A stretch of 64,000 bases of DNA from JADLDB01 sp040752975. Its GTDB lineage: Bacteria > Myxococcota > Myxococcia > Myxococcales > Myxococcaceae. Numbering within the stretch: position 1 is the stretch's first letter; each line of letters begins with the position of its first letter. The position numbers and the translations under genes were made by a program. The stretch covers positions 1 to 64,000 of the forward strand of contig JBFMHF010000002.1 in NCBI GenBank assembly GCA_040752975.1. Direction: 5' to 3'. Shown here one piece after another: positions 34,695-44,628 of the stretch. Below the pieces are notes generated by a model. That model did not search any database. It worked only from the letters and a program-made list of their open reading frames with translations, and was not told where the DNA came from.

Positions 34695-37600
34695 TCAGCG
34701 GCGGCGTCGTCGCAAGAGGGACGCGGCGAGCCCCAGCACGGCCAGCGAGGAGGGATCGAGCCCGGTGCCCGAGCAGCCGCCCTGCTTCTCCTGGGTGAAG
34801 TCGCCCCGCACGCGAATCGACATGCCCCTCACGTCCTGCCGGCCCGAAGCGTCCGTCACCTTCACCAGGAAGCTGTAGATGCCTTCCGGCCCCGTGGGCG
34901 TCCCGCTGATCAACCCGTCCGCCCCGAGGAGCAGCCCCTGGGGGACGATCTGGTTGGCATCGGCGCCCGTGCAGACGAACTCGCCCGGACGAATCGCCTG
35001 CTTCACGCATGGCAGGCTGAAGACGACTCCTTCGGCCTCGCGGCCGCCGTTGTGGGACAGCCGCGCGTTGTACTGGTTGTTGATGAAGGCGTCGGGCAGG
35101 ACCGTGGTGGTGATGGCCAGCCCGTCGCGGTACGTCACGTAGAGCATCACCGTGGCGGTGTCCTCCGTGCCCGCGCCGTCGGTCACCTTGAGCGTCATGC
35201 TGAACAGCCCTGCCTTCCGTGGCGCACCCCGGAGGAAGTCGTCCTGCGTGCCGTCTTCGATCACCAGCCCAAAGTCGTCGGGGATCGCGGCCAGCTCGGG
35301 CCCGGGCTCCTCGGTGGGGTTCTCCGGCAGTTGCTGCATGCGCACCAGCGTCCACGCGTAGGGTGCGCGCCCTCCGACGGCCACCAGCGGCTGCAGGTAC
35401 TCTCGCCCCACGAAGCCCGTCTCGAGCGCCGAGGTGGCGATCGCCAGCGCGGTGGGGGTCACCACCCGCACCGAGAGCTCCTTCGACGCCGTCGCCCCCG
35501 CCGCGTCTTTCACCTCCACCGCGAAGGTGAAGTCGCCCGCCACCGAGCCGCGCCCCTCGACGTAGCCGTCGGAAGAGAGCGCCAGGCCTTCCGGCAGCTG
35601 GCTGCCCGAGGCCACGGTCCAGACGTACGGAGGCTTTCCGCCCACGGCGATCAGCGGCGTGTTGTAGGCCCGGCCGAACTCCGCCGCCGGGAGCGCCTGG
35701 TCGACGATCACCAGCGGCAGGTTGCCCTGCCCCACCACCAGGCTCAGCGAGCCCGTCTGGCTCAGCGTGCCGCTCGTCACCTTGACCTCGAAGGCGAAGG
35801 TGCCGGTGGACGCCGGAGCCCCCGCGAGATCGCCCAAGGGCGACAGCGTGATCCCCGCCGGCAGCGAGCTGCCCGGGTTGACTTCCCACAGGTACTGCCC
35901 GGTGCCGCCGGCCGCCTGCAGGCGAAGGCCCCAGGGCGCGAACTGGGTCGCCGGGGGCAGCGTGGTGGTGGTGATGGTCAGCTGCGTCGTTGACACCCGC
36001 ACCTCGGGGCCGGTGGCGCAGTTGTTGACGATGGTGATCTCCCCGCCGCCGAAGCTACCGGCCGCGCCGTCGTAGTTGACGCACACGCCCAGCCAATACG
36101 GGCCGGCGATCAGATCGGTCGGCAGCGCGACGGTGTCCATGTTCATGTCCACCTGCCCAGCCATCAACGCGCCGAGGTTGCCCACGGGCGTCAGCGCGCG
36201 GTCTGACACGCTCACCACCGAGTTGTCCGAGAGGAAGTAGGTGTACTTGGCGGCGGCCGACGCGGCGTTGCCCACGTTCTGCAGGGACCGCGTGACCTGC
36301 AGCATCGCGCCCGGCTCGGCCGTGGACGGCGACGTGAAGCTGGCCACCACGAGATCCGGCGTCGGCATGCCGATCGTCATGGGGATCGGCGTCGACGTGT
36401 TGTTCATCTCGTTCTGCTCGGGCAGGACGCCGTCGGGATCGACGCGCGCGATCACGTAGTAGTTGCCCGGCGCAGCGGCGGACGGGAGCGGCTGGTTCAA
36501 CGCCACCTGCACGGTGGCGCCGGCCGGGATGCTGGCCGCCGTCTGCGTGCCGATCACCGTGTCCCCGGCGTCGAAGGCCGCGTCGGTCGACAGGTACAGG
36601 CGCACGTCGACGCTGGTGGCCTCTCGCCCGCCGCGGTTGCGGACCGAGGCGGTCACCGGCAGGGACACGCCCGCGAAGCCCGTCTGGGGGACGGACAGGG
36701 AGGCGAAGTCGAGATCGGGCGGCAGGTAGAAGTCGAGGGCGGACGACGCGGGGTAGTTGGACGACGCGCAGTTGGCGGTCGACCCGCAGGTCAACCCGGC
36801 CACGCCATTGCCCAGCTCTCCCTGGACTCCCACCGACGCCGAGGACGTGCCGGGGACGGCCGAGCTGTAGGCGAAGCGGATGCGCCCGGTCGTTTCGTAG
36901 AGGAGCGCCTGGAAGATGAGACGCGGGGTCGTCGCCGACGAGGGCGCGATGTTGTTCCACTCGAAGATGACGATGCGGTTCGGGGCGGCGCCCGTGACAG
37001 CCCACTTGTACGTCACCGAGCTGGTGGTCATCAGATCCCACCAGGGTGCGATGAAGGCGCGGGCCGCGGCGCTGGAGTTCACGTTGTGCGGGATCACCTC
37101 GTTGGAGCTGTCCGTCGCGGTCGAGCCTCCGACGGCCAGGTAGCCATGGGCGGAGATGGCCACGGTGTTGAAGGACTGAGAGAAGAAGGGGAAGTCGAAC
37201 GGGAGCGTGACGTTGGCGCCCGCGGCGACGTTCTGCCCGGCGGGCAAGCCGCCCGTACCGAGCGCCTGGAAGGTGATCGTCGACGGTCCCACCACCTGGT
37301 AGGTCTGCGCCGACGCGAGCCCAGGCGCGAGCACCAGCGCGACGCCGGCGAGCAAGGCCCCGGCGCGCGGCAACCGGAAGCGCCAACGCCGCCTCAGCCC
37401 CAGGGCCAGCGCGAGGATCGCCGCCCAGAGCCCCGAGAGTCCTCCGCCGGCGGCGCTGCAGCCTGACCTGGTCGGCTCGCGCTCGACGCGGATCGCGAGC
37501 GGCGAAAGGCCCGTGACGTTTCGCGCGTCACGCGCCTCCACGACGAAGCTCCACAGGCCCTCGCTCTTCTCGTCCGCAACCGTGCCGGCCAACACGCCCG

Positions 37601-40600
37601 ACTCACTCAGGGACAACCCGGGCGGCAACGCACCCGACACCAACTTCCAGGTCACCGAGCCGCTCGGGCTCACCGTCAACGTCACGTTTACCTCCTCACC
37701 CGGCCTCATCGGGTCGGGCAGAACCGGCGCGCCGATCTTGTAGCGCGGCGGGTAGACAAAGAGCGTGTAGTCCATGGTGTCGGCACGCCCGTTGGCGTCC
37801 TCCACCGACAGGCCGAACTTGAAGGCACCCGCCACGGTGGGGCGTCCGGAGATCGTCACCAACTCCGACTGCTCCGTCAGCGAGAGCCCGTCGGGCAGCG
37901 CGCCGTCGAGGCGCCACACCAGCGGCTTCACCAGAGGGGACCCGTCCGAGTTCTCCACGGCGATGTCCTGCAGGTAGTCCTGCCCCATCAGCGCGTCGTG
38001 GAGCGTCAGGGTGCGGAAGACGATGGACCCGGGCGCCACGAGGCGGAGCGTCAGCGTCTTCTGCGCGCGGCCTCCGGAAGCGTCGGCGACCTCGAAGACC
38101 AGCACCGTGTTGCCGTTGGGCACGCCCCGAGGAGCGCCCGCCAGCACACCGTCAGCGGTGAGGACGATGCCGCTGGGCAGGACGCCCGAGGCGATGCGCC
38201 AGGCGTAGGGCCGTACGCCGCCGGCCGCTCCGAGGGAGTACGAGAAGGTGGTGCTGGCGCTGTTGATCACGGCCGGCAGCGAGTGGGTGGTGATCTCGAC
38301 CTGCGTGGACGGCGGCAGCACGCGCAGCACCAGCCGCGAGGCCACCTTGCGGTTGCCGTTCTCGAGCACCACGGTGAAAGCGAGCACCTGCGAGCCCATC
38401 GCCCCGTCCGGCGTCCCGCTCAGGGTGCCGTCGGCGGCGTTCAAGCTGAGCCACGTGGGCAGCGGGCCCTGGGTGGCGTCCACCGTCCAGGTGGAGGGGC
38501 CCTGCTCTCCCGCCGCGGCCAGCCGGAAGGAGAATGGGCGGCCGACGGTGGCGTCGGGCAGTTGGCTGGTGAGGATGCGCAGGGACGACGGGGCCACCTG
38601 CATCGGCCGGGACGCGCCCGCGTTGTTGGCGCGGTCGAGCTCGGCGATGGTGGCGTCGGGATCCACGAGGCAGCCGAGGTAGTAGACGCCCGGCGGCAAC
38701 GTCGACGGGAGCCGCACGAGCTCGGTGGCGCTGTCGGCGGCGCCGGTGGCCAGGGTCACCACGCCCTCGGGCCGCGCCATGCCGCTCTGGGGATCGATGA
38801 TCTCCAGCGCCACGTCGTCGCGGGTGATGATGTCGTTGGCCGACACGTAGTAGCGGTACGCCGCCTCGGGCGCGTCGCGGTTGCCGATGTTGCGCAGCGT
38901 GCGCACCACGGGCAGAACCTCACCCACGCCAGCGGCCGCGGGGGCGGTCAGCGACGCCGTGCTGAGATCGGCGCCGGGAGCGGTGATCCGCACCGGGCCC
39001 ACCGCCAGGTTGTTGTTCCCCTTGTTCGACTCGTAGACGGCGCCCGTCGAGTCCACCACCAGGAAGAGGAAGTACTGGCCGGTCGCCAGCGGCATCATGT
39101 TGGAGTTGTTGAGCGGTAGCACGCACGACAGGTCCACCGTCGAGGCCATCCCGCCCGACGGCAACGAGGTGACCACCTGCTCACAGACGATCGTGTCCGA
39201 CAAGAGGGAGAGCTGCGCGTCCGTCGACAGCACCAGCGCGACGTTGAAGTTGTTCGCGTTCGCGCCGCCCTGGTTGCTCATGCGCACGGTGGCCTTGATC
39301 GCTTCGCCGAACTTCGCGGTGCGCGTCGACAGGTTGGTGACCGCATCGAGGATGTCCGCGAACTCGGCGATGATGTCCGCCCGGCGGACGATGACCCGGT
39401 TGGTCGACGCCGCCGCGTTGTTGGTCTCGCTGATCTCGGTCAGCGCGTTCGCGGGATCGACGACCAAGAGGTAGAAGAAGTCGCCGTTGGGCGCAGCGGC
39501 CGGCATGGTGACGTTGACGGTCTCCGTGATCGTCTGCCCGCCGGTCAGGGTCCGCGTGTCCTGGTGGATCTGGAAGTCGTCGACGCTCGGCGTGGCGTCG
39601 TTGCTCAAGAGGATGCGGAAGGTCACCGGCCCCGGGGCGGTGGTGCCGCGGTTGTAGAAGCTCACCTGGACCGGGTCGACGTTGCCACCGCCCGTCGAGG
39701 CCGGACCGCTGATGCTGGTGGCCACCAGGTCGAGGCCCTGCACGAAGCTGTCGAGGGTTGAGCCGACGTTGTTTCCTTCGGAGGCCTCCATCACCACGTT
39801 GGTCGGGTCCGCCTCGACCAGCACGTAGTAGGCGCCAGCGGCCGGGGGCGTGGTGGTGGCCGCCGCGCCGCTGACGTTCACCACCGTGGTCACGCCGACG
39901 CTCACCGGCCCGCCCGAAGCGACCAGCTGATCGCCGGCGTCCTTCACGCGATCCGTCGACAGGTAGGCCCGCCACAGGAAGTTGCTGGCGGCCGTCTTGC
40001 CGTAGTTGCGGATCTGCGCCTGCACGTCGAACGTCAGGTTGCCCCCGGAGACGAGCTGCAGGTTCGAGATGGTCACCGAGGGCACCCCGAGATCCGCCTC
40101 GTTGGGCTCGCCGACGGTGATCAGCTTGTTGGGAACGATGTCGTTCATGTTGCAGCTGGCGCTGGCGGTGGAACAGCAGCCCGTCTGCGACAGGTTGGTG
40201 CAGGACCCAGTGCCGCCGATGGACAGGACGGACAACCCGAGCGTCCCTGTGGCGTTCTCGAAGCCGGCCGCGCCCGAGCCGCCGCTGCCCGTCTTCGGGC
40301 CGTAGTGGAACGTGACCGAGCCGGACGCGCTCAGCTTGAGCTGGAAGGACAGCGTGTAGGTGGGCGACGAGAAGTTGTAGTCCTCGATCTGGGACCACTC
40401 GACGACGAACTCGGCGGGCGACGAGGTGTAGCGGATGGTGCCGGCGCCGACCTGGAGGTCGTCGAAGTACGGCGCGAGGATGTTGTTGGGCTGGGCCGAG
40501 TTGGGGATGTTGGCGATGTTCAGCCACAGCGAGCAGGAGCCGGACGTGCCGGTGCAGCCGCTCGGCGGGCCTCCCAGCACCGCGACGCCGTCCGCGTGCA

Positions 40601-40823
40601 CGAAGACGGTGTTGTACGTCTGCCCGTACCACACGAAGGGGAACTGCAGCGGCAACACCGCGAAGCCCTCGTCGTCGTCGCCCAGGGTGATCTGCGTCAG
40701 CGTCGTCGCGCCCGTCGACAAGGGGACGTAGGCCTGTGTGCTCTCGGTGAATACCGGGTTCTGTGCGGACGCGGGGAGCGCCAGGAAGACCCCGGCGAGG
40801 AGGACAACGATGTTCGTCTTCAC
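34695..40823 (-). CDS. Giant surface protein: in-frame fusion of two CARDB/Ig-like MYXO-CTERM proteins
   Basis: 2,042 residues from GTG at 40821-40823, preceded by a strong AGGAG. Half one: signal peptide (cleavage ASA/QN, residues 20/21), a beta domain with FPFVWYGQTYNTVF, CARDB-like repeats, putative Ig (He_PIG) repeats, then GC at residue 1122, a hydrophobic helix and LGLRRRW. Half two begins at once with its own signal-peptide-like LLAGVALVLAPGLASA (cleavage near 1172). A homologous beta domain (FPFFSQSFNTVA), CARDB, He_PIG and a terminal MYXO-CTERM (GGCSGTG to RRRRR) follow. No stop separates them. Probably adhesins. Confidence 0.8.
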   Translation of the reverse strand: MKTNIVVLLAGVFLALPASAQNPVFTESTQAYVPLSTGATTLTQITLGDDDEGFAVLPLQFPFVWYGQTYNTVFVHADGVAVLGGPPSGCTGTSGSCSLWLNIANIPNSAQPNNILAPYFDDLQVGAGTIRYTSSPAEFVVEWSQIEDYNFSSPTYTLSFQLKLSASGSVTFHYGPKTGSGGSGAAGFENATGTLGLSVLSIGGTGSCTNLSQTGCCSTASASCNMNDIVPNKLITVGEPNEADLGVPSVTISNLQLVSGGNLTFDVQAQIRNYGKTAASNFLWRAYLSTDRVKDAGDQLVASGGPVSVGVTTVVNVSGAAATTTPPAAGAYYVLVEADPTNVVMEASEGNNVGSTLDSFVQGLDLVATSISGPASTGGGNVDPVQVSFYNRGTTAPGPVTFRILLSNDATPSVDDFQIHQDTRTLTGGQTITETVNVTMPAAAPNGDFFYLLVVDPANALTEISETNNAAASTNRVIVRRADIIAEFADILDAVTNLSTRTAKFGEAIKATVRMSNQGGANANNFNVALVLSTDAQLSLLSDTIVCEQVVTSLPSGGMASTVDLSCVLPLNNSNMMPLATGQYFLFLVVDSTGAVYESNKGNNNLAVGPVRITAPGADLSTASLTAPAAAGVGEVLPVVRTLRNIGNRDAPEAAYRYYVSANDIITRDDVALEIIDPQSGMARPEGVVTLATGAADSATELVRLPSTLPPGVYYLGCLVDPDATIAELDRANNAGASRPMQVAPSSLRILTSQLPDATVGRPFSFRLAAAGEQGPSTWTVDATQGPLPTWLSLNAADGTLSGTPDGAMGSQVLAFTVVLENGNRKVASRLVLRVLPPSTQVEITTHSLPAVINSASTTFSYSLGAAGGVRPYAWRIASGVLPSGIVLTADGVLAGAPRGVPNGNTVLVFEVADASGGRAQKTLTLRLVAPGSIVFRTLTLHDALMGQDYLQDIAVENSDGSPLVKPLVWRLDGALPDGLSLTEQSELVTISGRPTVAGAFKFGLSVEDANGRADTMDYTLFVYPPRYKIGAPVLPDPMRPGEEVNVTLTVSPSGSVTWKLVSGALPPGLSLSESGVLAGTVADEKSEGLWSFVVEARDARNVTGLSPLAIRVEREPTRSGCSAAGGGLSGLWAAILALALGLRRRWRFRLPRAGALLAGVALVLAPGLASAQTYQVVGPSTITFQALGTGGLPAGQNVAAGANVTLPFDFPFFSQSFNTVAISAHGYLAVGGSTATDSSNEVIPHNVNSSAAARAFIAPWWDLMTTSSVTYKWAVTGAAPNRIVIFEWNNIAPSSATTPRLIFQALLYETTGRIRFAYSSAVPGTSSASVGVQGELGNGVAGLTCGSTANCASSNYPASSALDFYLPPDLDFASLSVPQTGFAGVSLPVTASVRNRGGREATSVDVRLYLSTDAAFDAGDTVIGTQTAASIPAGATVQVALNQPLPSAAAPGNYYVIARVDPDGVLPEQNEMNNTSTPIPMTIGMPTPDLVVASFTSPSTAEPGAMLQVTRSLQNVGNAASAAAKYTYFLSDNSVVSVSDRALTPVGNLGALMAGQVDMNMDTVALPTDLIAGPYWLGVCVNYDGAAGSFGGGEITIVNNCATGPEVRVSTTQLTITTTTLPPATQFAPWGLRLQAAGGTGQYLWEVNPGSSLPAGITLSPLGDLAGAPASTGTFAFEVKVTSGTLSQTGSLSLVVGQGNLPLVIVDQALPAAEFGRAYNTPLIAVGGKPPYVWTVASGSQLPEGLALSSDGYVEGRGSVAGDFTFAVEVKDAAGATASKELSVRVVTPTALAIATSALETGFVGREYLQPLVAVGGRAPYAWTLVRMQQLPENPTEEPGPELAAIPDDFGLVIEDGTQDDFLRGAPRKAGLFSMTLKVTDGAGTEDTATVMLYVTYRDGLAITTTVLPDAFINNQYNARLSHNGGREAEGVVFSLPCVKQAIRPGEFVCTGADANQIVPQGLLLGADGLISGTPTGPEGIYSFLVKVTDASGRQDVRGMSIRVRGDFTQEKQGGCSGTGLDPSSLAVLGLAASLLRRRRR

Positions 40824-40906
40824 GTTTGGTCTCCTGCGTGCGAAGGCGCACGGGCGAGACAACGTTCGCCCGCGCGCCGGTTCGGCCTCTCTCGTTCAGC
40901 CCGGCC

Positions 40907-43900
40907 TCACGGGATGCAGGCCACCTGGTAGGTGACCGTCAACGTCTTGCCCGGCTCCGGCACGTACAGCGGCTCGAAGTTGACCGAGTTGTTGGTCGGG
41001 TCGTACTCCCACACCTTCGCGCCGCGCGAGTCGGTGGGCGGGAGGATGCACATGTTGCTGGTGGTGCTGCAGGTCTGGCCCTGCGGGCAGCCCGTCATGG
41101 GGCACGGCACCGAGTCGATGCCCACCTCGATCCCGCGCATGGCCGTCAGGTCGGGCCGGGCGGTGAGGTAGAAGTTGGTGCGGAAGCCGAAGGCGTTCTT
41201 GCCAATGTTCTCGAGCGCCTTCGCCCAGTCGGGGGTGCAGATCTCCTCGCGCACGCCGTTGGTCGAGTTGACCATGAAGACGTGGCGCCCGTCGTCCGCG
41301 CCGTCATAGAGACAGCCCGAGGGCGAGGAAGGCAGGAAGGGGCCGACCACGTTGTAGGTGAAGAGGCCCGGCCGCTGCGCGCCTTTGATGTTCTGCAGCT
41401 GGTTCAAATAGAAGGCCGGCGCCTGCACTGCCTGGTCGTTGGCGTCGGTGACACACACCACGGCGAGCACCGCGTCCTGTCGCAGCAGGCCCAGGTTGGC
41501 CGCGGGATCGGTGATGAGCGGCGCCGTCAGCGCGGCCACGGCGGGATCCATGCAGGTCTCGATGCCCGAGCCGCTGATGCCCACGTTCACCACCGCGGCG
41601 AACTGCTGCTCGAGGTTGGGAGTGGTGGGCTTGAGGATCTTCATCCCGGCTGGAGCCGTCTTCAGGCGGCCCTTCACCGAGGAGCCTGGATCGGTGGTGG
41701 TGACGCCGATCTGGAAGTCCACCTGGCTCGACTGCGCGTACTTGATGAAGGAGTTGAAGTTGGCGGCGAGCGCCATCTGCTTGTCGCTCATCGAGCACGA
41801 GTCGTCGATCACCAGGAGGATGTCGGCCTTGGGCTTGGAGTCCTGGCGGAAGGTGTCCGTGTTGAGGCCCATGGTGTCGCCCTGGCCGCGCAGCGTGACG
41901 ACGTAGTCCACCATCTGTCCGCCCTGGGTGGCGCGCACCACGAAGGCGCCAGTGTCGGGGCCGTAGTTGATCGGCCGGTACTTGAGGCGGAACGTGAGCG
42001 GCGCCGCGCCGGCGTTGATGGTGATCGGCGTGCTCGGGGACAGGCCGGGGATGTTGGCGGTGATGAAGAACTCCGGACACGGGCTGGTGCCCGCGCAGTT
42101 CGGACCGCCGGGCGGCTCACCCGCGGCGGCCAGCATCGCGGTCGAGGTGATGGTCACCGCCGTCGAGCACGTGTTGTAGATCTCGAAGTTCCGATCCGGG
42201 CTGTTGCAGTCCTTCTGCACGGTCCCGAAGTCGAGATCGCTGGGCGAAATCGTGAGGCAGCTCGGCGCGATGGTCGCGGTGAGGCTGACGTTCCCCTGCG
42301 GCGAGATCGGGTTGGAGACGTTGAACTGCACGCGGCCGGTGACGGTGGCCGGGTTGGGCGGCAGTTGGCCCTGCGGCCAGGCGCGCACCAGCACCTGCAT
42401 CACCTCGCCAGGCATCAGCTCGCGCTCGTTCACCTCGCCGGCGGGCAACGAGAAGACGGGCGGCATCCCCGTGGGGGTGCCCGTCTCCGGCTGCAGCTGG
42501 AGGTTGGTGATGAGGCAGATCTCGCTGGGCTGGGTGCCCATGTTGCGGATCTGGAAGCCGAGGTCCTTGGTGTTGGGCGGAGAGACCACGCCGTAGTTGA
42601 GGCCGGACGGGCTGACCTGCACGTTGCAGGGCGGCAGGACGACGGAGTTCGCCGTCACCGTGACCGTGGTCACCGGCTCGTCGGGGTCGTTGGAGAAGAT
42701 CTTCACCTCCCATTCCTTCATGCCCAGCCCGTTCGGCGTGATGCGAATGGGGATGTCGAGCAGCGCCGCGGTGCCGTTGGCCTCGAGGCCGATCCCGGGA
42801 TCGTAGCGGCCGGGGCCCGTGGCGGGCAGATCGTCGAGGCACATGTTGGTCATCGTGTCGAAGGTGCCCAGGCAGATCTCCGAGAGGCTGGAGTCGGCGT
42901 TCTTCGGCGTCACCTCCCAGTAGGGCTTGACGTAGCCGCCCATGCCGTCGGGCTTGCCGAGCTTCAGGTTCGCCCGCGGATCCGGCGGGGTCGGCCGCGT
43001 GCGCATGTTCTGCACGGTGAGCCTGCGCGAAGCGAAGGACGGCGGGTTGGCGCCCTGGAAGTAGGCGATGCGGCCGAAGTTGAGCGGCGAGGGCCGCACC
43101 TCGATGTCCGGACCACCGCCGACGCCGCGCAGCGGCACCACGATGCTCGACTGGTTGCGCAGATCCGTGTTGGCGCGCAGCGTGCCCGGCCGGGGCCCGA
43201 GCACCAGCGGCTTGAAGCTCATCTTCACCTTGGCGGTGCCGGGGACGATCACGCGGTTGGCGTCGCGGGTCGCCGCGGGGACGGTCTGCCTGGTCAGGTC
43301 GCCCATGGTGGCCTCCGTCACCTTGAAGACGGCGCTGGGCACGCTGCCCTCATAGGTGGCCAGCATGGTCAGCTCGACGGGCTTGAGGCCCTGGTTGGCG
43401 AAGGTGACCTCGCCTTCCACCGTGAGGCCGGGCGTGACGTAGCCGAAGTCGACGGTGCTGGGCGTCCAGGACAGGACCTGGTCGACGCCCGTGCCGATCA
43501 AGCGAACCTGCTTCTCGGGGCACCCGTCGGCCTTTCGCATCCGAACGCTGCCGAAGTAGTCGCGCGCCTCGGTGGGCGAGAAGACGATCGTCACGTCCTT
43601 CGAGCGGCCGGCGAGGATGGTGAACTCCCCGCGCGGCGAGTCAGGGGTGAAGGTGAAGATGCCGGTTCCCTGCGCCGACTCCACGTCGCCGACGTACGCG
43701 CGCGTGTCGATGGGCTGGGTGTTGTCGAAGGTCTCAGTGTGCGAGTACGTGTCGCCGCGGGCGACCGCGCCAAAGTCGATCTCGTCCGGCAGGTCGCACT
43801 GGCCGGACACGCCCACGCCCAACAGGGTGATCTGCGCCGACTCCTTGCCCGGCTCGGTGTTTGACGCCTTGAGCGTCACGACGGACCGGTGCTCGACCTG

Positions 43901-44317
43901 CTTCTCCGTCGGGTGGAGCGGCGGCGTGAAGGTGATGTCGAACTCCTGGGTGGAGCCCGAAGGGATGTCCACCTGGGGCACCTCGCCGAGGGTGACGGTG
44001 AAGATGGGGTTCGCCTCGGTCACGCCGGGCGTGGCCAGCACCGCGTCGCCTTCGAACTTCTCGAAGCCCGTCAGGGTGAGGGTGCCGAGGCCGGAGTTGG
44101 TGACGACGAGCTTGAGGTTCTCGGTCTTGCCCATCGAGACCTGGCCAAAGTCGTACGTGCCGTTCTCGCCAGCGAGGGTGGCGCCCGTCTCATCGGTGTA
44201 GACGATGCGGATTTCGCCCATCGACCTCGGCGGGGTCGTCCCACCGCAGCGGCACCCAGACACCGCCACCATCGCGGTGGCCAGAGCCACCGTGAACAGC
44301 TTCATGGACCTCGTCAT
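40907..44317 (-). CDS. Lipoprotein with ASH/choice-of-anchor-D repeats and a vWA domain
   Basis: A 1,136-residue protein with a perfect lipobox (VAVSGC). The ATG at 44315-44317 follows GGAG; a second ATG is four codons later. Many repeats have the ASPM-SPD2-Hydin pattern, e.g. LNFGRIAYFQ, LDFGTVQKDC and VDFGYVTPG, each about 100 residues. Near residue 865 comes a von Willebrand A domain with the metal site DDSCSMS. A Cys-rich C-terminal part follows. Likely outer-membrane anchored and protein-binding. It is first of three exported-protein genes in a row. Confidence 0.82.
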   Translation of the reverse strand: MTRSMKLFTVALATAMVAVSGCRCGGTTPPRSMGEIRIVYTDETGATLAGENGTYDFGQVSMGKTENLKLVVTNSGLGTLTLTGFEKFEGDAVLATPGVTEANPIFTVTLGEVPQVDIPSGSTQEFDITFTPPLHPTEKQVEHRSVVTLKASNTEPGKESAQITLLGVGVSGQCDLPDEIDFGAVARGDTYSHTETFDNTQPIDTRAYVGDVESAQGTGIFTFTPDSPRGEFTILAGRSKDVTIVFSPTEARDYFGSVRMRKADGCPEKQVRLIGTGVDQVLSWTPSTVDFGYVTPGLTVEGEVTFANQGLKPVELTMLATYEGSVPSAVFKVTEATMGDLTRQTVPAATRDANRVIVPGTAKVKMSFKPLVLGPRPGTLRANTDLRNQSSIVVPLRGVGGGPDIEVRPSPLNFGRIAYFQGANPPSFASRRLTVQNMRTRPTPPDPRANLKLGKPDGMGGYVKPYWEVTPKNADSSLSEICLGTFDTMTNMCLDDLPATGPGRYDPGIGLEANGTAALLDIPIRITPNGLGMKEWEVKIFSNDPDEPVTTVTVTANSVVLPPCNVQVSPSGLNYGVVSPPNTKDLGFQIRNMGTQPSEICLITNLQLQPETGTPTGMPPVFSLPAGEVNERELMPGEVMQVLVRAWPQGQLPPNPATVTGRVQFNVSNPISPQGNVSLTATIAPSCLTISPSDLDFGTVQKDCNSPDRNFEIYNTCSTAVTITSTAMLAAAGEPPGGPNCAGTSPCPEFFITANIPGLSPSTPITINAGAAPLTFRLKYRPINYGPDTGAFVVRATQGGQMVDYVVTLRGQGDTMGLNTDTFRQDSKPKADILLVIDDSCSMSDKQMALAANFNSFIKYAQSSQVDFQIGVTTTDPGSSVKGRLKTAPAGMKILKPTTPNLEQQFAAVVNVGISGSGIETCMDPAVAALTAPLITDPAANLGLLRQDAVLAVVCVTDANDQAVQAPAFYLNQLQNIKGAQRPGLFTYNVVGPFLPSSPSGCLYDGADDGRHVFMVNSTNGVREEICTPDWAKALENIGKNAFGFRTNFYLTARPDLTAMRGIEVGIDSVPCPMTGCPQGQTCSTTSNMCILPPTDSRGAKVWEYDPTNNSVNFEPLYVPEPGKTLTVTYQVACIP

Positions 44318-44628
44318 TGTTTTCTCCAGCGTGACGGCGACACTGCGGTGACCGGAACCGGCGCATCCGGCCACATTCCTGAGACAATTCGGCTCCTTGA
44401 CACATCCCTCGAGACCGGGTCAACCCCGCGTTCAGATTTTCGATACGACATCATGCGCCGTTCTCCCACCTCACTGTGAAGGTTGGTGACGCCGCCCTCA
44501 AAGGCCGGGAATGACAAATGAAATGGGGCGGAAAGGAGAACAGGGCCAGGCGCGAGGCATGCCGACCCTGTGAAAAGGCAGACAAGGTCGGTCAGGTTTC
44601 ACGATAAGTCCGGCTGCTGGGTGGCGAG
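44318..44628. other. 311-bp divergent intergenic region
   Basis: It must hold the promoters of the vWA lipoprotein operon (minus) and the MutS-like gene (plus). TTGAC and GTCAA form an imperfect inverted pair around 44397-44420, and either could be a -35 element, but I see no convincing -10. No open frame here looks coding. Confidence 0.4.

Noticed and set aside
40763..43864. Plus-strand frame of 1,033 codons
   Set aside because: Lies opposite the vWA/ASH lipoprotein, which has a lipobox, a ribosome site and recognisable domains. The antisense product is low-complexity Arg/His/Gly.
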